Source of the DNA: a virus
Length of the DNA: 33,150 bases
Direction: 5' to 3' (one strand)
Virus record (IMG/VR): IMGVR_UViG_3300007735_000630
Location: 1 to 33,150 of that record
Shown: positions 1 to 6,587 of the stretch, piece after piece
Layout: each line of letters opens with the position of its first letter
How positions within the stretch are numbered: position 1 is the stretch's first letter
Made by a program: the position numbers and the translations under genes
Notes under the pieces: generated by a model
Databases searched by the model: none
What the model was told of the DNA's origin: nothing
The model's input: the letters and a program-made list of their open reading frames with translations, nothing else

Positions 1-102
1 AATTCTACACTCACAATCATCAATCAGAATATAAATCATTTCTAATTTGAGACCAGGTTCTTCATAAAGAATATCTTTTGATTTCAATTTGTATGTGCTC
101 AT
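1..102 (-). CDS. Partial copy of basic protein gene (N-terminal 34 codons)
   Basis: This is the 5' end of the gene seen complete at 32733-33125, duplicated because the sequence overlaps itself across the circular junction. Translation starts at the ATG complementary to 100-102 (MSTYKLKSKD) and runs off the left edge. The single mismatch between copies changes one residue: CTG (Leu) here, CAG (Gln) in the right copy. It should not be counted as a separate gene. Confidence 0.85.
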   Translation of the reverse strand, partial: MSTYKLKSKDILYEEPGLKLEMIYILIDDCECRI

Positions 103-127
103 TTCTTATATATTAAAATGATGTCAT
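1..127. repeat. Direct terminal repeat, left copy
   Basis: These bases recur at 33024-33150 with a single mismatch (A at 26, T at 33049). A 127-base overlap equals a k-mer length commonly used by short-read assemblers, so this is best read as the self-overlap of a circular or circularly permuted phage map rather than a biological terminal repeat. The non-redundant length is then 33,023 bp. Confidence 0.93.
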
Positions 128-137
128 CTCCTCCTGT

Positions 138-1346
138 CTAAAGGTCAAGAAAGTCGATATCAAAATCATAATCGAGAGACCTCTTTGTTTTCCAAGTCCA
201 AGTATAAAGAGCATATCTGACTGCACAAAGTCCATCATCGAAAAGTTTGACAGGTTCATCGGTCTTCAATCCACCTTTGAATTTCCATTTGTATCTTCTC
301 AATTCTTCAATTATCTTAACTGAAGAAGTGTTGACAAACATCTTATATGATTTGACACAATCTATACCTTCTCTAACCTCTTTATTTGAATTTGATATAT
401 CAAATCCAGCTCTTCTGACTGCTTCGATTGTTTTTGGTTCAGCGCTATCACCATAGATTTTCAAGTCAGAAATCTGGCAATCTTTCATTTTAATTATCAA
501 GTCTTCTGTGGTCAAATAACTCTCGTGAATGAGTTCTTTAATCCAAATTCTTTTATAGTTGCTGTCAATCCAAATTTTAACGACTGCAGAAGGATGCACA
601 AAACCCCAGTCACAACCGACGATAATCTCTTGAAACTTAGGGTGTTTCTGACCAGTTTCATCTGTCTCATATAAATCATCATCACTCGACCAAAATTCAT
701 ATTGTGAATAAACTAATTCATTGTTCTTTGCAGGCAAACCAAGTCCATATACATTCCACATATCTTCATCTGTGTCTTTGTAAGTCTCAATTTGTTTTAT
801 GATTTCTTTATCTAAGAAGGGATTATCTTTATATGTTGAGTGAATGTATAAACATTCTGGTCGTTCTTTCAAGTGTAAAGACCAGTGAAGTGCGTTCGAA
901 GGGTTTTGAGCCATCAGAATCTTTTCTGATGTTCTCATAAAGATTTGGTCAGCTTCTTCTTTTTCAATCTCATTGACCTCATCAATAAAAACTAAGTCGT
1001 GTTTTAATCCACGTAGTTTTATCGATTGGTCGATTGATATAAACTGAATGGTGTTTCCATTGAGTGAATAGATGTTGTTTGTTTTGTTGTGATTTTCGGT
1101 TTTGTAAATTCGATATCGTTTCAAGATATCAATGAAGTCTCTATAAGCTCCAAGTCTGAGTGAAGGAAATGTTTTTCTTGCTATTGTGATAATCTTGTCT
1201 TTGTTTCTAAGACAATAAATCACAATGTATTGCAAAATCGAATATGTTTTTGATGAACGAGAGCCACCAACATTCAAGATAAATCTCTCTTCAGAGGCTA
1301 ACATTTTGTCTAATATACGACTTCCTTTAATCGTTAGTTTGGTCAT
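138..1346 (-). CDS. terL: Terminase large subunit
   Basis: This is the ATPase-nuclease of the DNA packaging motor, which docks on the portal and fills the procapsid. Counting from the chosen start (402 residues), a Walker A motif GGSRSSKT lies at 27-34, a Walker B strand ending in IDE at 121-123, and nuclease-domain acids in CDWG (245-248) and YGDSAEP (298-304). A C-terminal DDG..AVRYALY (about 370-383) fits the third metal-binding acid. The layout matches PBSX/Terminase_3-type enzymes. I chose the ATG at 1346, which overlaps the upstream small-subunit gene by 20 nt; an in-frame GTG at 1388 would add 14 residues but give a longer overlap. It follows terS directly in the leftward block, and the next gene downstream lies across the circular junction. 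Confidence 0.95.
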   Translation of the reverse strand: MTKLTIKGSRILDKMLASEERFILNVGGSRSSKTYSILQYIVIYCLRNKDKIITIARKTFPSLRLGAYRDFIDILKRYRIYKTENHNKTNNIYSLNGNTIQFISIDQSIKLRGLKHDLVFIDEVNEIEKEEADQIFMRTSEKILMAQNPSNALHWSLHLKERPECLYIHSTYKDNPFLDKEIIKQIETYKDTDEDMWNVYGLGLPAKNNELVYSQYEFWSSDDDLYETDETGQKHPKFQEIIVGCDWGFVHPSAVVKIWIDSNYKRIWIKELIHESYLTTEDLIIKMKDCQISDLKIYGDSAEPKTIEAVRRAGFDISNSNKEVREGIDCVKSYKMFVNTSSVKIIEELRRYKWKFKGGLKTDEPVKLFDDGLCAVRYALYTWTWKTKRSLDYDFDIDFLDL

Positions 1347-1734
1347 GTGATATAATCTTAACAATGACTTCGTGTGGTAGTCCTTCACCAGCTGAAGTCA
1401 CGTCAAGTTTTTGAGGTTTGTGAAGACCTAAAAGTTTGTTCAATTCCTTTTGTGCTTCTAATCTCAGTTTTTCATTTTTTGTGCCCTCAATCATTTCTTC
1501 TAAACGACCAACAGCATTATTGAAACTTTGTTCGAATTCTTCTTTGAAAATCTCAGATATCTTTTCTTTAGCTTCATTGATAAGTGCATACGACCTTGTC
1601 TGACCAAATCCAATATCATTCATCAAAAAGTCTAACATAGTTTTTGTTGTTGCAAACTTTTCAATTCGCATCTTAATCAGAGATTGAACAATCTGTTCTC
1701 CATCTAAGGCCTCTCTTTCATCTTTTTTCATCAT
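1327..1734 (-). CDS. terS: Terminase small subunit (putative)
   Basis: A 135-residue, mostly helical, charged protein directly upstream of and overlapping the large terminase gene, the usual place for the DNA-recognition subunit. The N-terminal half (about residues 10-55, ending around GFGQTRSYALI) could form a helix-turn-helix, followed by a long helix (about 55-100, rich in E/K) suitable for ring oligomerisation. The C-terminal tail (QKLDVTSAGEG to the end) resembles the flexible TerL-binding tails of small terminases. The call rests on size, predicted helical layout and position rather than a decisive motif. It starts at ATG 1734; a second ATG follows immediately. An AT-rich ATATATATTATAT tract precedes the start, with no clear Shine-Dalgarno site. 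Confidence 0.75.
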   Translation of the reverse strand: MMKKDEREALDGEQIVQSLIKMRIEKFATTKTMLDFLMNDIGFGQTRSYALINEAKEKISEIFKEEFEQSFNNAVGRLEEMIEGTKNEKLRLEAQKELNKLLGLHKPQKLDVTSAGEGLPHEVIVKIISHDQTND

Positions 1735-1770
1735 ATAATATATATTCAGAAAAGACGAATTCGTTTCGTT

Positions 1771-2220
1771 CTACTTGACAGGTTTCTTCTTTCTATGTTT
1801 TTCATACCAAGATTTACCTTGTTTATATTCAAGTCTTCTTTTTTCTCCAATTTTCAATTTGTTTTTTTCATACCAACTTTTTCTGATTTGTTGTTTTTCT
1901 TCGTCTGTTTTTTTCAGACGAGCCTTTTTGACATATCTTGATTTAGATTTTTTTTTCTGGTGTTCATATGCTTGTGTCGAATCAGTAAAATCACCACCTC
2001 TTTTATTGAATAATTTTGCACCATTTTTTAAATAAAAATCAATCCAATATCTCTCTCTGCCTTTGTCAAGTGTTTCTTCAATTAATTCTATTCTGCACAG
2101 TTTGTAGATTTCAGGTGGTACTGAATAATTAGCGGAACCTTTTCTTCGATATAGTTTCAATTTTGTCAATCCGATATAGACTACTTCACCTTCATAAATT
2201 AGTTTGTAAATTTTAATCAT
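1771..2220 (-). CDS. GIY-YIG nuclease with basic repeat tail
   Basis: First gene of the leftward block. The N-terminus carries a degenerate GIY-YIG signature: KIY at residues 3-5 and YIG at 15-17, basic residues at 20-27 (KLKLYRRK), and a candidate catalytic glutamate in RERYWI (E56). The C-terminal half (about 88-149) is extremely Lys/Arg rich and repeats a SWYEK(N/H) element at about 115 and 137, which suggests a DNA-binding tail. Phage GIY-YIG proteins of this size are often free-standing homing nucleases; position just before terS would also fit a packaging-linked or HNH-like nicking role, but nothing in the sequence shows that. The start is ATG 2220, facing the rightward genes. Confidence 0.75.
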   Translation of the reverse strand: MIKIYKLIYEGEVVYIGLTKLKLYRRKGSANYSVPPEIYKLCRIELIEETLDKGRERYWIDFYLKNGAKLFNKRGGDFTDSTQAYEHQKKKSKSRYVKKARLKKTDEEKQQIRKSWYEKNKLKIGEKRRLEYKQGKSWYEKHRKKKPVK

Positions 2221-2404
2221 GATTTTTTTATTTTTTTTTGGTGAAAAGTTTTTTTATTCGAAAAAAAGTTGTATCTTTGAATATGTGATTGAGACAACGA
2301 TTATATCAATGTCAAAAATCAAAAAAAAAATTAAAAAAAGATTTGACAAATTCAAAAAAATGTCTTATCTTTATAAGACAATAACAACTAAGAAAAACAA
2401 AAAT
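2221..2404. promoter_or_regulatory. Divergent control region
   Basis: A 184-nt, very AT-rich gap between the leftward (from 2220) and rightward (from 2405) blocks. On the + strand I see TATCTTTG at 2272-2279, a perfect TAnnTTTG -7 element but without a TTTG box at the usual spacing, and a second candidate: TTTG at 2342-2345, 20 nt, then TATCTTTA at 2366-2373, one base off consensus. No matching element is visible on the - strand, so the leftward block may depend on another sigma factor. An open frame that runs through this stretch into 2405 on the + strand is low-complexity and is not called as coding. Confidence 0.6.
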
Positions 2405-2686
2405 ATGAACACAACAGTAAACATTTCAAAGAAAGAGCAGAAGATTATCAACGGTATGTTGAGTGCTACTAAGAAGAAGTTTGACACTCTTCGTAATGAC
2501 CTCAACAACAATATCTCTGTCAAGGATTTTATGCAGAAGTATGATATCTGTGAGATGCGTGGCGGTGAGTATCAGCCAAACACTTTCCGTGTTAAGTTTG
2601 ACTATCGTTTCCGTGCTTTTGTTCAGATTATCGGCAACTCAATCAATTTCATTTCCGTGTGTAACCGTGAGGGCGCATACAAGTAG
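2405..2686 (+). CDS. Hypothetical protein, first rightward gene
   Basis: A 93-residue protein I do not recognise. It begins MNTTVNISKKEQ and has a helical, charged N-terminal half and a C-terminal part alternating aromatic and basic residues (FRVKFDYRFRAF, about residues 63-74), possibly beta. The start is the ATG at 2405, 32 nt after the promoter candidate; the open frame extends upstream to 2219 but that part is poly-Lys/Phe translation of A/T runs. Codon use is strongly skewed: Lys AAG (one AAA), Gln CAG, Glu GAG, Arg CGT, like the helicase and unlike the rest of the genome. A role in early takeover or replication is only an inference from position. Confidence 0.75.
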   Translation: MNTTVNISKKEQKIINGMLSATKKKFDTLRNDLNNNISVKDFMQKYDICEMRGGEYQPNTFRVKFDYRFRAFVQIIGNSINFISVCNREGAYK

Positions 2687-2708
2687 TAATCAACACAAAA
2701 AAAAAACT

Positions 2709-2900
2709 ATGACAGCAACAATTCGTTTCAGTCGCGCAAACGGCGACTATTTTGACACAACACTCGACGACCTCGGCATCGACCAGCAGATTATCGACCA
2801 CTACGGCGACCTCAACCTCGTCTTGCGTGATGTCGTCAGTCAGCAGATTTTTATCGACAATGGCTATATTTTTTTCGATATCATTTGTCAGATAGAATAA
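2709..2900 (+). CDS. Hypothetical acidic protein
   Basis: A 63-residue acidic protein (many Asp, few Lys) with no family I recognise. It starts at ATG 2709 (MTATIRFSRANGDYFD), 22 nt after the previous stop. Nearly all codons belong to the skewed set (GAC, CAG, CTC, CGT, GGC); only the last two sense codons, ATA GAA, depart from it, which is curious because the genome's usual style resumes exactly at the gene end, inside the AT-rich promoter of the next gene. The small size, acidity and early position would suit an inhibitor or DNA-mimic protein, but that is speculation. Confidence 0.7.
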   Translation: MTATIRFSRANGDYFDTTLDDLGIDQQIIDHYGDLNLVLRDVVSQQIFIDNGYIFFDIICQIE

Positions 2901-2915
2901 TTTTTATTATATTTG
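2884..2915 (+). promoter_or_regulatory. Bacteroidota-type promoter for helicase gene
   Basis: TTTG at 2884-2887, 20 nt, then TATATTTG at 2908-2915. This matches both boxes of the TTTG / TAnnTTTG promoter described for Bacteroidota primary sigma factor. The -7 element lies 24 nt upstream of the helicase ATG at 2940; the -33 box overlaps the end of the preceding gene. Confidence 0.7.
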
Positions 2916-2939
2916 TAAATCAAACAAAAACAACAAACA

Positions 2940-4631
2940 ATGACACCAACTCTTTCACCTCGTCCATATCAGTCAGATGCTGTTAATCGTATCTGCAAGT
3001 CTCACCTCGACAATTCTACTTCTCGTGTTGTTCTTGCTGCTTCTACTGGCTCAGGCAAGACCGAGATGTCGATTATGATTATCGAGCATTTTATCACAGC
3101 AGGTCTCGGCCGTGTTCTTGTCATTGCACACCACACCAATATCATCAAGTCTAACTTCATTGACCGTCTCCAGGCTTACAACCCACAGTTCACTTATTCT
3201 GACACTGACCAGTCTGCAGATTGTTTTGTTGCTATTCGTTCTAAGTCCATCGACAATGTAGATGCTTCTCAGTTCGACCTCCTCATTGTTGACGAGGCAC
3301 ACCAGAACTACTTTGCTAAGACTATTCAGAACATCACTTGTTGTGTTAATCACCAGGTTCTTCTCACCGCTACACCTTCTAAGTTTGTAGCTGCTGGCGG
3401 TTTCGATATCATTCCGATTGCTCGTCTTGACATTCCTAATCAGTATTTTGCTGACTTGCATTTTCGTGTTGTCAATTCTGATACCGCACTCACTGACGAT
3501 GATTTCAACCATGACAAGAATGTCAAGACCTCTAAGCGTTTCAATCGTTCTGATATCAAGTCTCAGTGTGATGTTGTCATTCCGCTTCTTGACAACAACA
3601 AGAAGTTGTTTATCTGTAAGGATATCAATCAGGCTACTCAGGTTGCAAACTATTTGACTAAGAACGGCTTTTCCACTCAGGTTTCTGACAGCAAGTGCGA
3701 CCCTGACGGCACCATCATTGACCAGTTCAAGTCAGGCGTTATCAACTCACTTTGTGTTGTTGACCGTATGCGTGTCGGCTATTCTGACAACGACTTGTTT
3801 CACACAGTAGATATGTCTTTCACTCACAATCCTGATGTGATTATGCAGATTTTGTCTCGTTCTAATCGTGGCAATCAGTCTCAGCTCAAGACTTACATCA
3901 AGTTGACTAACAACACTTTCAATGTCAAGACTCGTTTTGCTCTTTCTGTTGCTCTTTGTCTTTATCGTTCTGACAATCTTGTCAAGTATGACGGCACTCG
4001 CACTCAGAACCTCAATCTGCCCATTCTTCCAGAGAAGGAGAAGACTACTCGCAAGTCATCTTCTCCAAATTCAGATAATGTTTCAGAGTTTGTGATTCCT
4101 GACAACATCGTGTTTTCATATTTGTTTGACAATTGTGATTATATTTCATCGACTGATGTCATTCGTGCAATCTCAAACCATCATCTTCGTTATGACTACA
4201 CCATGTGTGTCGAGATTGCTAAGAAGTATTCCACGTTGACCCATTTGTATAAGTTCGAGTCAGGTGTTCGTGCTTATATCACTAACAATAATTTGCTCGA
4301 CCAGTTTCTCATTGACACAGGTTTTTCTCGTCCTCGTGCAAAGGCTACAGGTCATAAGTCTTCTCAGTTGACTCGTGATATTGTTTTCAAGATTGCCAGT
4401 CAGTATAGCACCTTCAATGACTTCAGCAACCGCCACAAGACAGTTCTCAATTTTGCTAAGGCTAATGGCTTTGTCAATGACTTGATTGCAAATGACGGCA
4501 ACTTCCTTTTTATGCCCACTCGTCTTTGTCAGCATTGCAACAATCAGTATCGTTCTAAGTCTTATCAGACTCTTTACTGTAGTCCTGTTTGTAAGAAGAC
4601 AGCAGCTTACAGTCGTCGTAAGATTTCTTAG
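2940..4631 (+). CDS. SF2 DEAH-type helicase with C-terminal zinc finger
   Basis: A 563-residue superfamily 2 helicase/ATPase and the only obvious replication or DNA-processing enzyme in the window. Motif I ASTGSGKT is at 34-41, motif II DEAH at 118-121, motif III TAT at 143-145, and motif VI-like QILSRSNRG at 303-311. The region after the helicase core (about 380-525) contains two similar helical segments, 425-457 and 484-516, sharing an IA..YST......A..N..D pattern, perhaps nucleic-acid-binding. A final C-x2-C-x13-C-x3-C cluster (C530, C533, C547, C551) is a probable zinc finger. Reading every codon by eye I found no in-frame AAA, CAA, GAA, AGA, AGG, ATA, TTA or GGA, in sharp contrast to the rest of the genome. 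It has its own promoter candidate. It resembles UvsW- or ResIII-like phage helicases; origin unwinding or recombination are the likely roles. Confidence 0.9.
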   Translation: MTPTLSPRPYQSDAVNRICKSHLDNSTSRVVLAASTGSGKTEMSIMIIEHFITAGLGRVLVIAHHTNIIKSNFIDRLQAYNPQFTYSDTDQSADCFVAIRSKSIDNVDASQFDLLIVDEAHQNYFAKTIQNITCCVNHQVLLTATPSKFVAAGGFDIIPIARLDIPNQYFADLHFRVVNSDTALTDDDFNHDKNVKTSKRFNRSDIKSQCDVVIPLLDNNKKLFICKDINQATQVANYLTKNGFSTQVSDSKCDPDGTIIDQFKSGVINSLCVVDRMRVGYSDNDLFHTVDMSFTHNPDVIMQILSRSNRGNQSQLKTYIKLTNNTFNVKTRFALSVALCLYRSDNLVKYDGTRTQNLNLPILPEKEKTTRKSSSPNSDNVSEFVIPDNIVFSYLFDNCDYISSTDVIRAISNHHLRYDYTMCVEIAKKYSTLTHLYKFESGVRAYITNNNLLDQFLIDTGFSRPRAKATGHKSSQLTRDIVFKIASQYSTFNDFSNRHKTVLNFAKANGFVNDLIANDGNFLFMPTRLCQHCNNQYRSKSYQTLYCSPVCKKTAAYSRRKIS

Positions 4632-4687
4632 AAAAAATTTGGCCAATTGAAAAAGATTTTGTAAATTTAAATATAAATAAAACAACA

Positions 4688-4843
4688 ATGAAGAACACTA
4701 AGCTACATCAGATGATTGTCGGTTCACAGAGGACCGAGCAGATTGCACAGGGTTTCTTTGATGGCCGTTTTGTGCAGCGGTCTGAGAAGTCAAAGAAGAT
4801 TTATTCACGCAAGTCAAAGCACAAGAACCATGACAGCAATTAG
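4688..4843 (+). CDS. Small basic peptide
   Basis: A 51-residue Lys/Arg/Gln-rich peptide beginning MKNTKLHQMIVG and ending in a run of SK and HK pairs. It starts at ATG 4688 after a 56-nt AT-rich leader, and its last 14 nt overlap the next gene. It shares the AAG/CAG/GAG codon style of the genes before it (although AGG, CGG and CTA appear), whereas the next gene switches to AAA/CAA/AGA, so this is the last member of the codon island. The high positive charge suggests nucleic acid binding; no family recognised. Confidence 0.65.
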   Translation: MKNTKLHQMIVGSQRTEQIAQGFFDGRFVQRSEKSKKIYSRKSKHKNHDSN

Positions 4844-5435
4844 TCGAAAAGATAAAAACCATCTCAGAAACATAATCAAATCGGACTTAGACAAGTTAAA
4901 TCATTCTTATGAAAGTTTAGTTTTCTATTGTGGTCCGAACTTGAGCGGACAAAATGTTTTGATGCCAACTTTTAAAGTCGAACATATACCTCAGAGTAGA
5001 AATATGTATGAACTTTTTTTTGTTGATGGAATAAAATATCACGACTTAGATTTTGTAGAACAAACTGAATTCGAATGGCGAAAACCACAAGTCTACTCTT
5101 CGTGGACTGGTATCTGGTTTTCTGATTTAGAGGCGTTTTGTCAGAAACTCCGTTTCAAAAAAGAATTTCTCCACAAAACAATCAGTGATGTTTTTCACGA
5201 TGATCCTGAAACTATATTCAGAAACTTTATCTATCTTGATGAAGGTAAGTTTGAGTTGATGAAAAGATGGTCTTCATATACACCAGAAACAAAAGATCTT
5301 GTCTATGAAGGTTGGGAACATATAAAAGATATGTTGAAACTTGAACCTACACCTGAAGTAGTCAAAATAAAATTCTGCACAGAAGTTGAATTTGACATTA
5401 GAGATTGGAAATTAAACAGATTACTAAATGATTAA
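4830..5435 (+). CDS. Hypothetical protein
   Basis: A 201-residue soluble protein with many aromatic and acidic residues and no family I recognise. The chosen start, ATG 4830 (MTAISRKDKNHLRN), overlaps the upstream small gene by 14 nt; an earlier in-frame start at 4716 would translate the small gene out of frame and is rejected. Visible features are an N-terminal helix (about 5-30), a middle region dense in Trp/Phe (about 80-125, including SSWTGIWFSD), and an acidic C-terminus. Codon use is AAA/GAA/AGA, typical of the rest of the genome, so the codon-style switch falls at this overlap. Confidence 0.75.
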   Translation: MTAISRKDKNHLRNIIKSDLDKLNHSYESLVFYCGPNLSGQNVLMPTFKVEHIPQSRNMYELFFVDGIKYHDLDFVEQTEFEWRKPQVYSSWTGIWFSDLEAFCQKLRFKKEFLHKTISDVFHDDPETIFRNFIYLDEGKFELMKRWSSYTPETKDLVYEGWEHIKDMLKLEPTPEVVKIKFCTEVEFDIRDWKLNRLLND

Positions 5436-5447
5436 AAATTAATAAAA

Positions 5448-5759
5448 ATGAAAAACAAAAAAATCAGAAACTTAATTATAGTTTCAGCCATCACAGCAGG
5501 GGCAATCTTCGTATATGGACGAATGGCCATAAACTTTCAAAAAGAATATCGGCAAACACTAATTGACATTGAGTCGAGCAACACGGCAGATTCAATAAGA
5601 CGCCAGTTTGTTAAAGACAGCACCAGAGTAGCTGATTCGCTAACACAAATTCAAATAAAAAAATATTGGTCATCTGACGAGGCATCATCTGGTGGTCATT
5701 ATGTTAAGGGTTACAGACGAAAAAATGGCACATGGGTTTCAGGTCATTGGAGAAAATAA
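5448..5759 (+). CDS. Membrane-anchored small protein
   Basis: A 103-residue protein with a short basic N-terminus (MKNKKIRN), one hydrophobic segment at about 8-25 (LIIVSAITAGAIFVYGRM) that could be a signal anchor, a charged helical region with coiled-coil character (about 28-75), and a C-terminal HYVKGYRRKNGTWVSGHWR element. That last element resembles a tail I associate with many small Bacteroidota cell-surface proteins. It starts 12 nt after the previous stop. The topology would fit an envelope or lysis accessory function (a spanin-like subunit is conceivable), but no specific function can be assigned. Confidence 0.7.
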   Translation: MKNKKIRNLIIVSAITAGAIFVYGRMAINFQKEYRQTLIDIESSNTADSIRRQFVKDSTRVADSLTQIQIKKYWSSDEASSGGHYVKGYRRKNGTWVSGHWRK

Positions 5760-5763
5760 AATT

Positions 5764-5804
5764 AAAAAAAGAGGCCTTCTCTCTTTTGAGTGAGAGAAGG
5801 CCTC
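5764..5804 (-). terminator. Strong hairpin with U-tract only in - orientation
   Basis: Arms 5771-5783 and 5792-5804 pair perfectly over 13 bp (GAGGCCTTCTCTC with GAGAGAAGGCCTC) around an 8-nt loop. Seven A residues at 5764-5770 give a T-tract on the - strand only, so it has the shape of an intrinsic terminator for leftward transcription, although the neighbouring genes run rightward. In the + transcript it is a stable structure 11 nt before the ATG at 5816. Confidence 0.7.
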
Positions 5805-5815
5805 CATCGACAAAC

Positions 5816-6043
5816 ATGAAAACAATTAACAATGATTATATGAAAAGCGGAAAAGAAAGTTTGAATTCAAATGACAGAAAATGGATGCTAAAAGTGATTG
5901 ACACATCAAGATTTTATTGTTGGAATGACAGCCAAGTTGTCGAATTGGATATATTAGAAGCCATCTACCACAACAAAGAGGCAAAAATCACAGTTGATGA
6001 TATGAGAGAACATTTGAGATTGATTGACAAAATCTATGCATGA
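5816..6043 (+). CDS. Hypothetical protein
   Basis: A 75-residue protein beginning MKTINNDYMKSGKES. It contains charged helical segments (about 18-35 and 45-72) and ends in LRLIDKIYA; I recognise no family. The ATG at 5816 is chosen because the upstream in-frame extension would have to be translated through the 13-bp hairpin at 5771-5804; an internal ATG at codon 9 is also possible. Having the hairpin just upstream suggests structured control of its translation. Confidence 0.65.
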   Translation: MKTINNDYMKSGKESLNSNDRKWMLKVIDTSRFYCWNDSQVVELDILEAIYHNKEAKITVDDMREHLRLIDKIYA

Positions 6044-6118
6044 CAAATGTTAAATTTTTGTTAAAAAATTAAACTTTCACTCAACAACCGACTATTTAAA
6101 TTATCCAGACAATTTCAG

Positions 6119-6155
6119 AAATCGTTGTTTGTCACCAACAAACAAACGACGATTT
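6119..6155 (+). repeat. Inverted repeat (14-bp stem)
   Basis: Arms AAATCGTTGTTTGT and ACAAACGACGATTT pair with one G-T wobble around a 9-nt loop. The right arm contains ACGACGA, which is also found in the right arms of the two identical hairpins downstream. Confidence 0.7.
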
Positions 6156-6191
6156 GTTGATTAATGATTGACCATCTGATCCATTAAAAGG

Positions 6192-6233
6192 ATTTAAATA
6201 ACTCGTCGTTTCGTTCGTGTGCGAACGACGAGT
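6192..6233 (+). repeat. Hairpin repeat, copy 1
   Basis: A 42-bp unit, ATTTAAA plus two variable bases plus a 33-bp palindromic element at 6201-6233, repeated at 6546-6587; the 33-bp part is identical. Its arms ACTCGTCGTT and AACGACGAGT pair over 10 bp; an alternative fold stacks CGTTCG on CGAACG with a TGTG loop. It lies 31 nt before the ATG at 6264. Confidence 0.85.
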
Positions 6234-6263
6234 CGTGCAAGCAACAATTTAAAACAACATAAC

Positions 6264-6551
6264 ATGACAAAAAAACAAAAGAGGATTAGAAAAGAAGAGT
6301 TCATTAAAGAACATTCAATGGCCTTGGTGCAAAATTTTAATTGCAAAATTTATCAACATCATTTAAAAATCGAGATAAAAGGTGTTGAATGTGATTATTA
6401 TCCAGGTGCTGGTAGACTGAACAGGATTATAAATGGAAAGTATGAATGGTCTGATTTAGAACCAGATGACTTTTTAAAATTAATCGGTCTTGACATTGAA
6501 CCAAACAAGGACATTGAACAATTTATCGGTATAGAAACATTCGACATTTAA
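6264..6551 (+). CDS. Hypothetical protein between twin hairpins
   Basis: A 95-residue protein, very basic at the N-terminus (MTKKQKRIRKEEF) and acidic at the C-terminus (about 60-95, with EWSDLEPDDF). No family recognised. ATG 6264 is chosen over the GTG at 6219, which lies inside the hairpin. The gene is bracketed by two identical hairpin elements, and its stop codon TAA is embedded in the ATTTAAA start of the second copy, so gene plus one hairpin forms a 354-bp unit that looks like a cassette. Confidence 0.7.
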   Translation: MTKKQKRIRKEEFIKEHSMALVQNFNCKIYQHHLKIEIKGVECDYYPGAGRLNRIINGKYEWSDLEPDDFLKLIGLDIEPNKDIEQFIGIETFDI

Positions 6552-6587
6552 ACTACTCGTCGTTTCGTTCGTGTGCGAACGACGAGT
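6546..6587 (+). repeat. Hairpin repeat, copy 2
   Basis: This is the second copy of the unit at 6192-6233 (33-bp core at 6555-6587 identical; two differences in the linker). Here the flanks also pair (TTTAAACT with AGTTTAAA, offset by a short bulge), making the stem longer than in copy 1. It is followed by a run of A, not T, so it does not look like a rightward intrinsic terminator. Confidence 0.85.

Larger units (their letters stand above)
6044..6263 (+). other. Intergenic stretch with hairpins and TTTAAA boxes
   Basis: The longest gene-free stretch (220 nt). It begins with AT-rich DNA (6050-6075), then an imperfect hairpin at 6119-6155 (14-bp arms 6119-6132 and 6142-6155 with one G-T pair), then ATTTAAA-linked hairpin copy 1 (6192-6233). 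TTTAAA or ATTTAAAT boxes occur near 6093, 6192 and 6248, and again beyond it near 6546 and 6586. Candidates are a replication origin or a regulatory leader; nothing here decides between them. Confidence 0.5.

Noticed and set aside
2219-2404. In-frame upstream extension of the first rightward gene
   Set aside because: It translates A/T runs into Phe/Lys low-complexity sequence, lies within the divergent promoter region, and the ATG at 2405 gives a compact protein with a different codon style.
3051-3512. Antisense ORF inside the helicase gene (also 4260-4688)
   Set aside because: The strand opposite a gene with depleted A-ending codons is long and open by chance; the sense frame has clear helicase motifs.
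4638-4661. Possible promoter before the small basic gene
   Set aside because: TTTG at 4638 and ATTTTG at 4656 are only about 12 nt apart and the -7 box lacks the TA, so it does not fit the consensus spacing.
4716-4829. Longer start for the gene at 4830
   Set aside because: It would translate the out-of-frame body of the small basic peptide gene, with a sequence of unlikely composition, whereas MTAISRKDK at 4830 looks natural.
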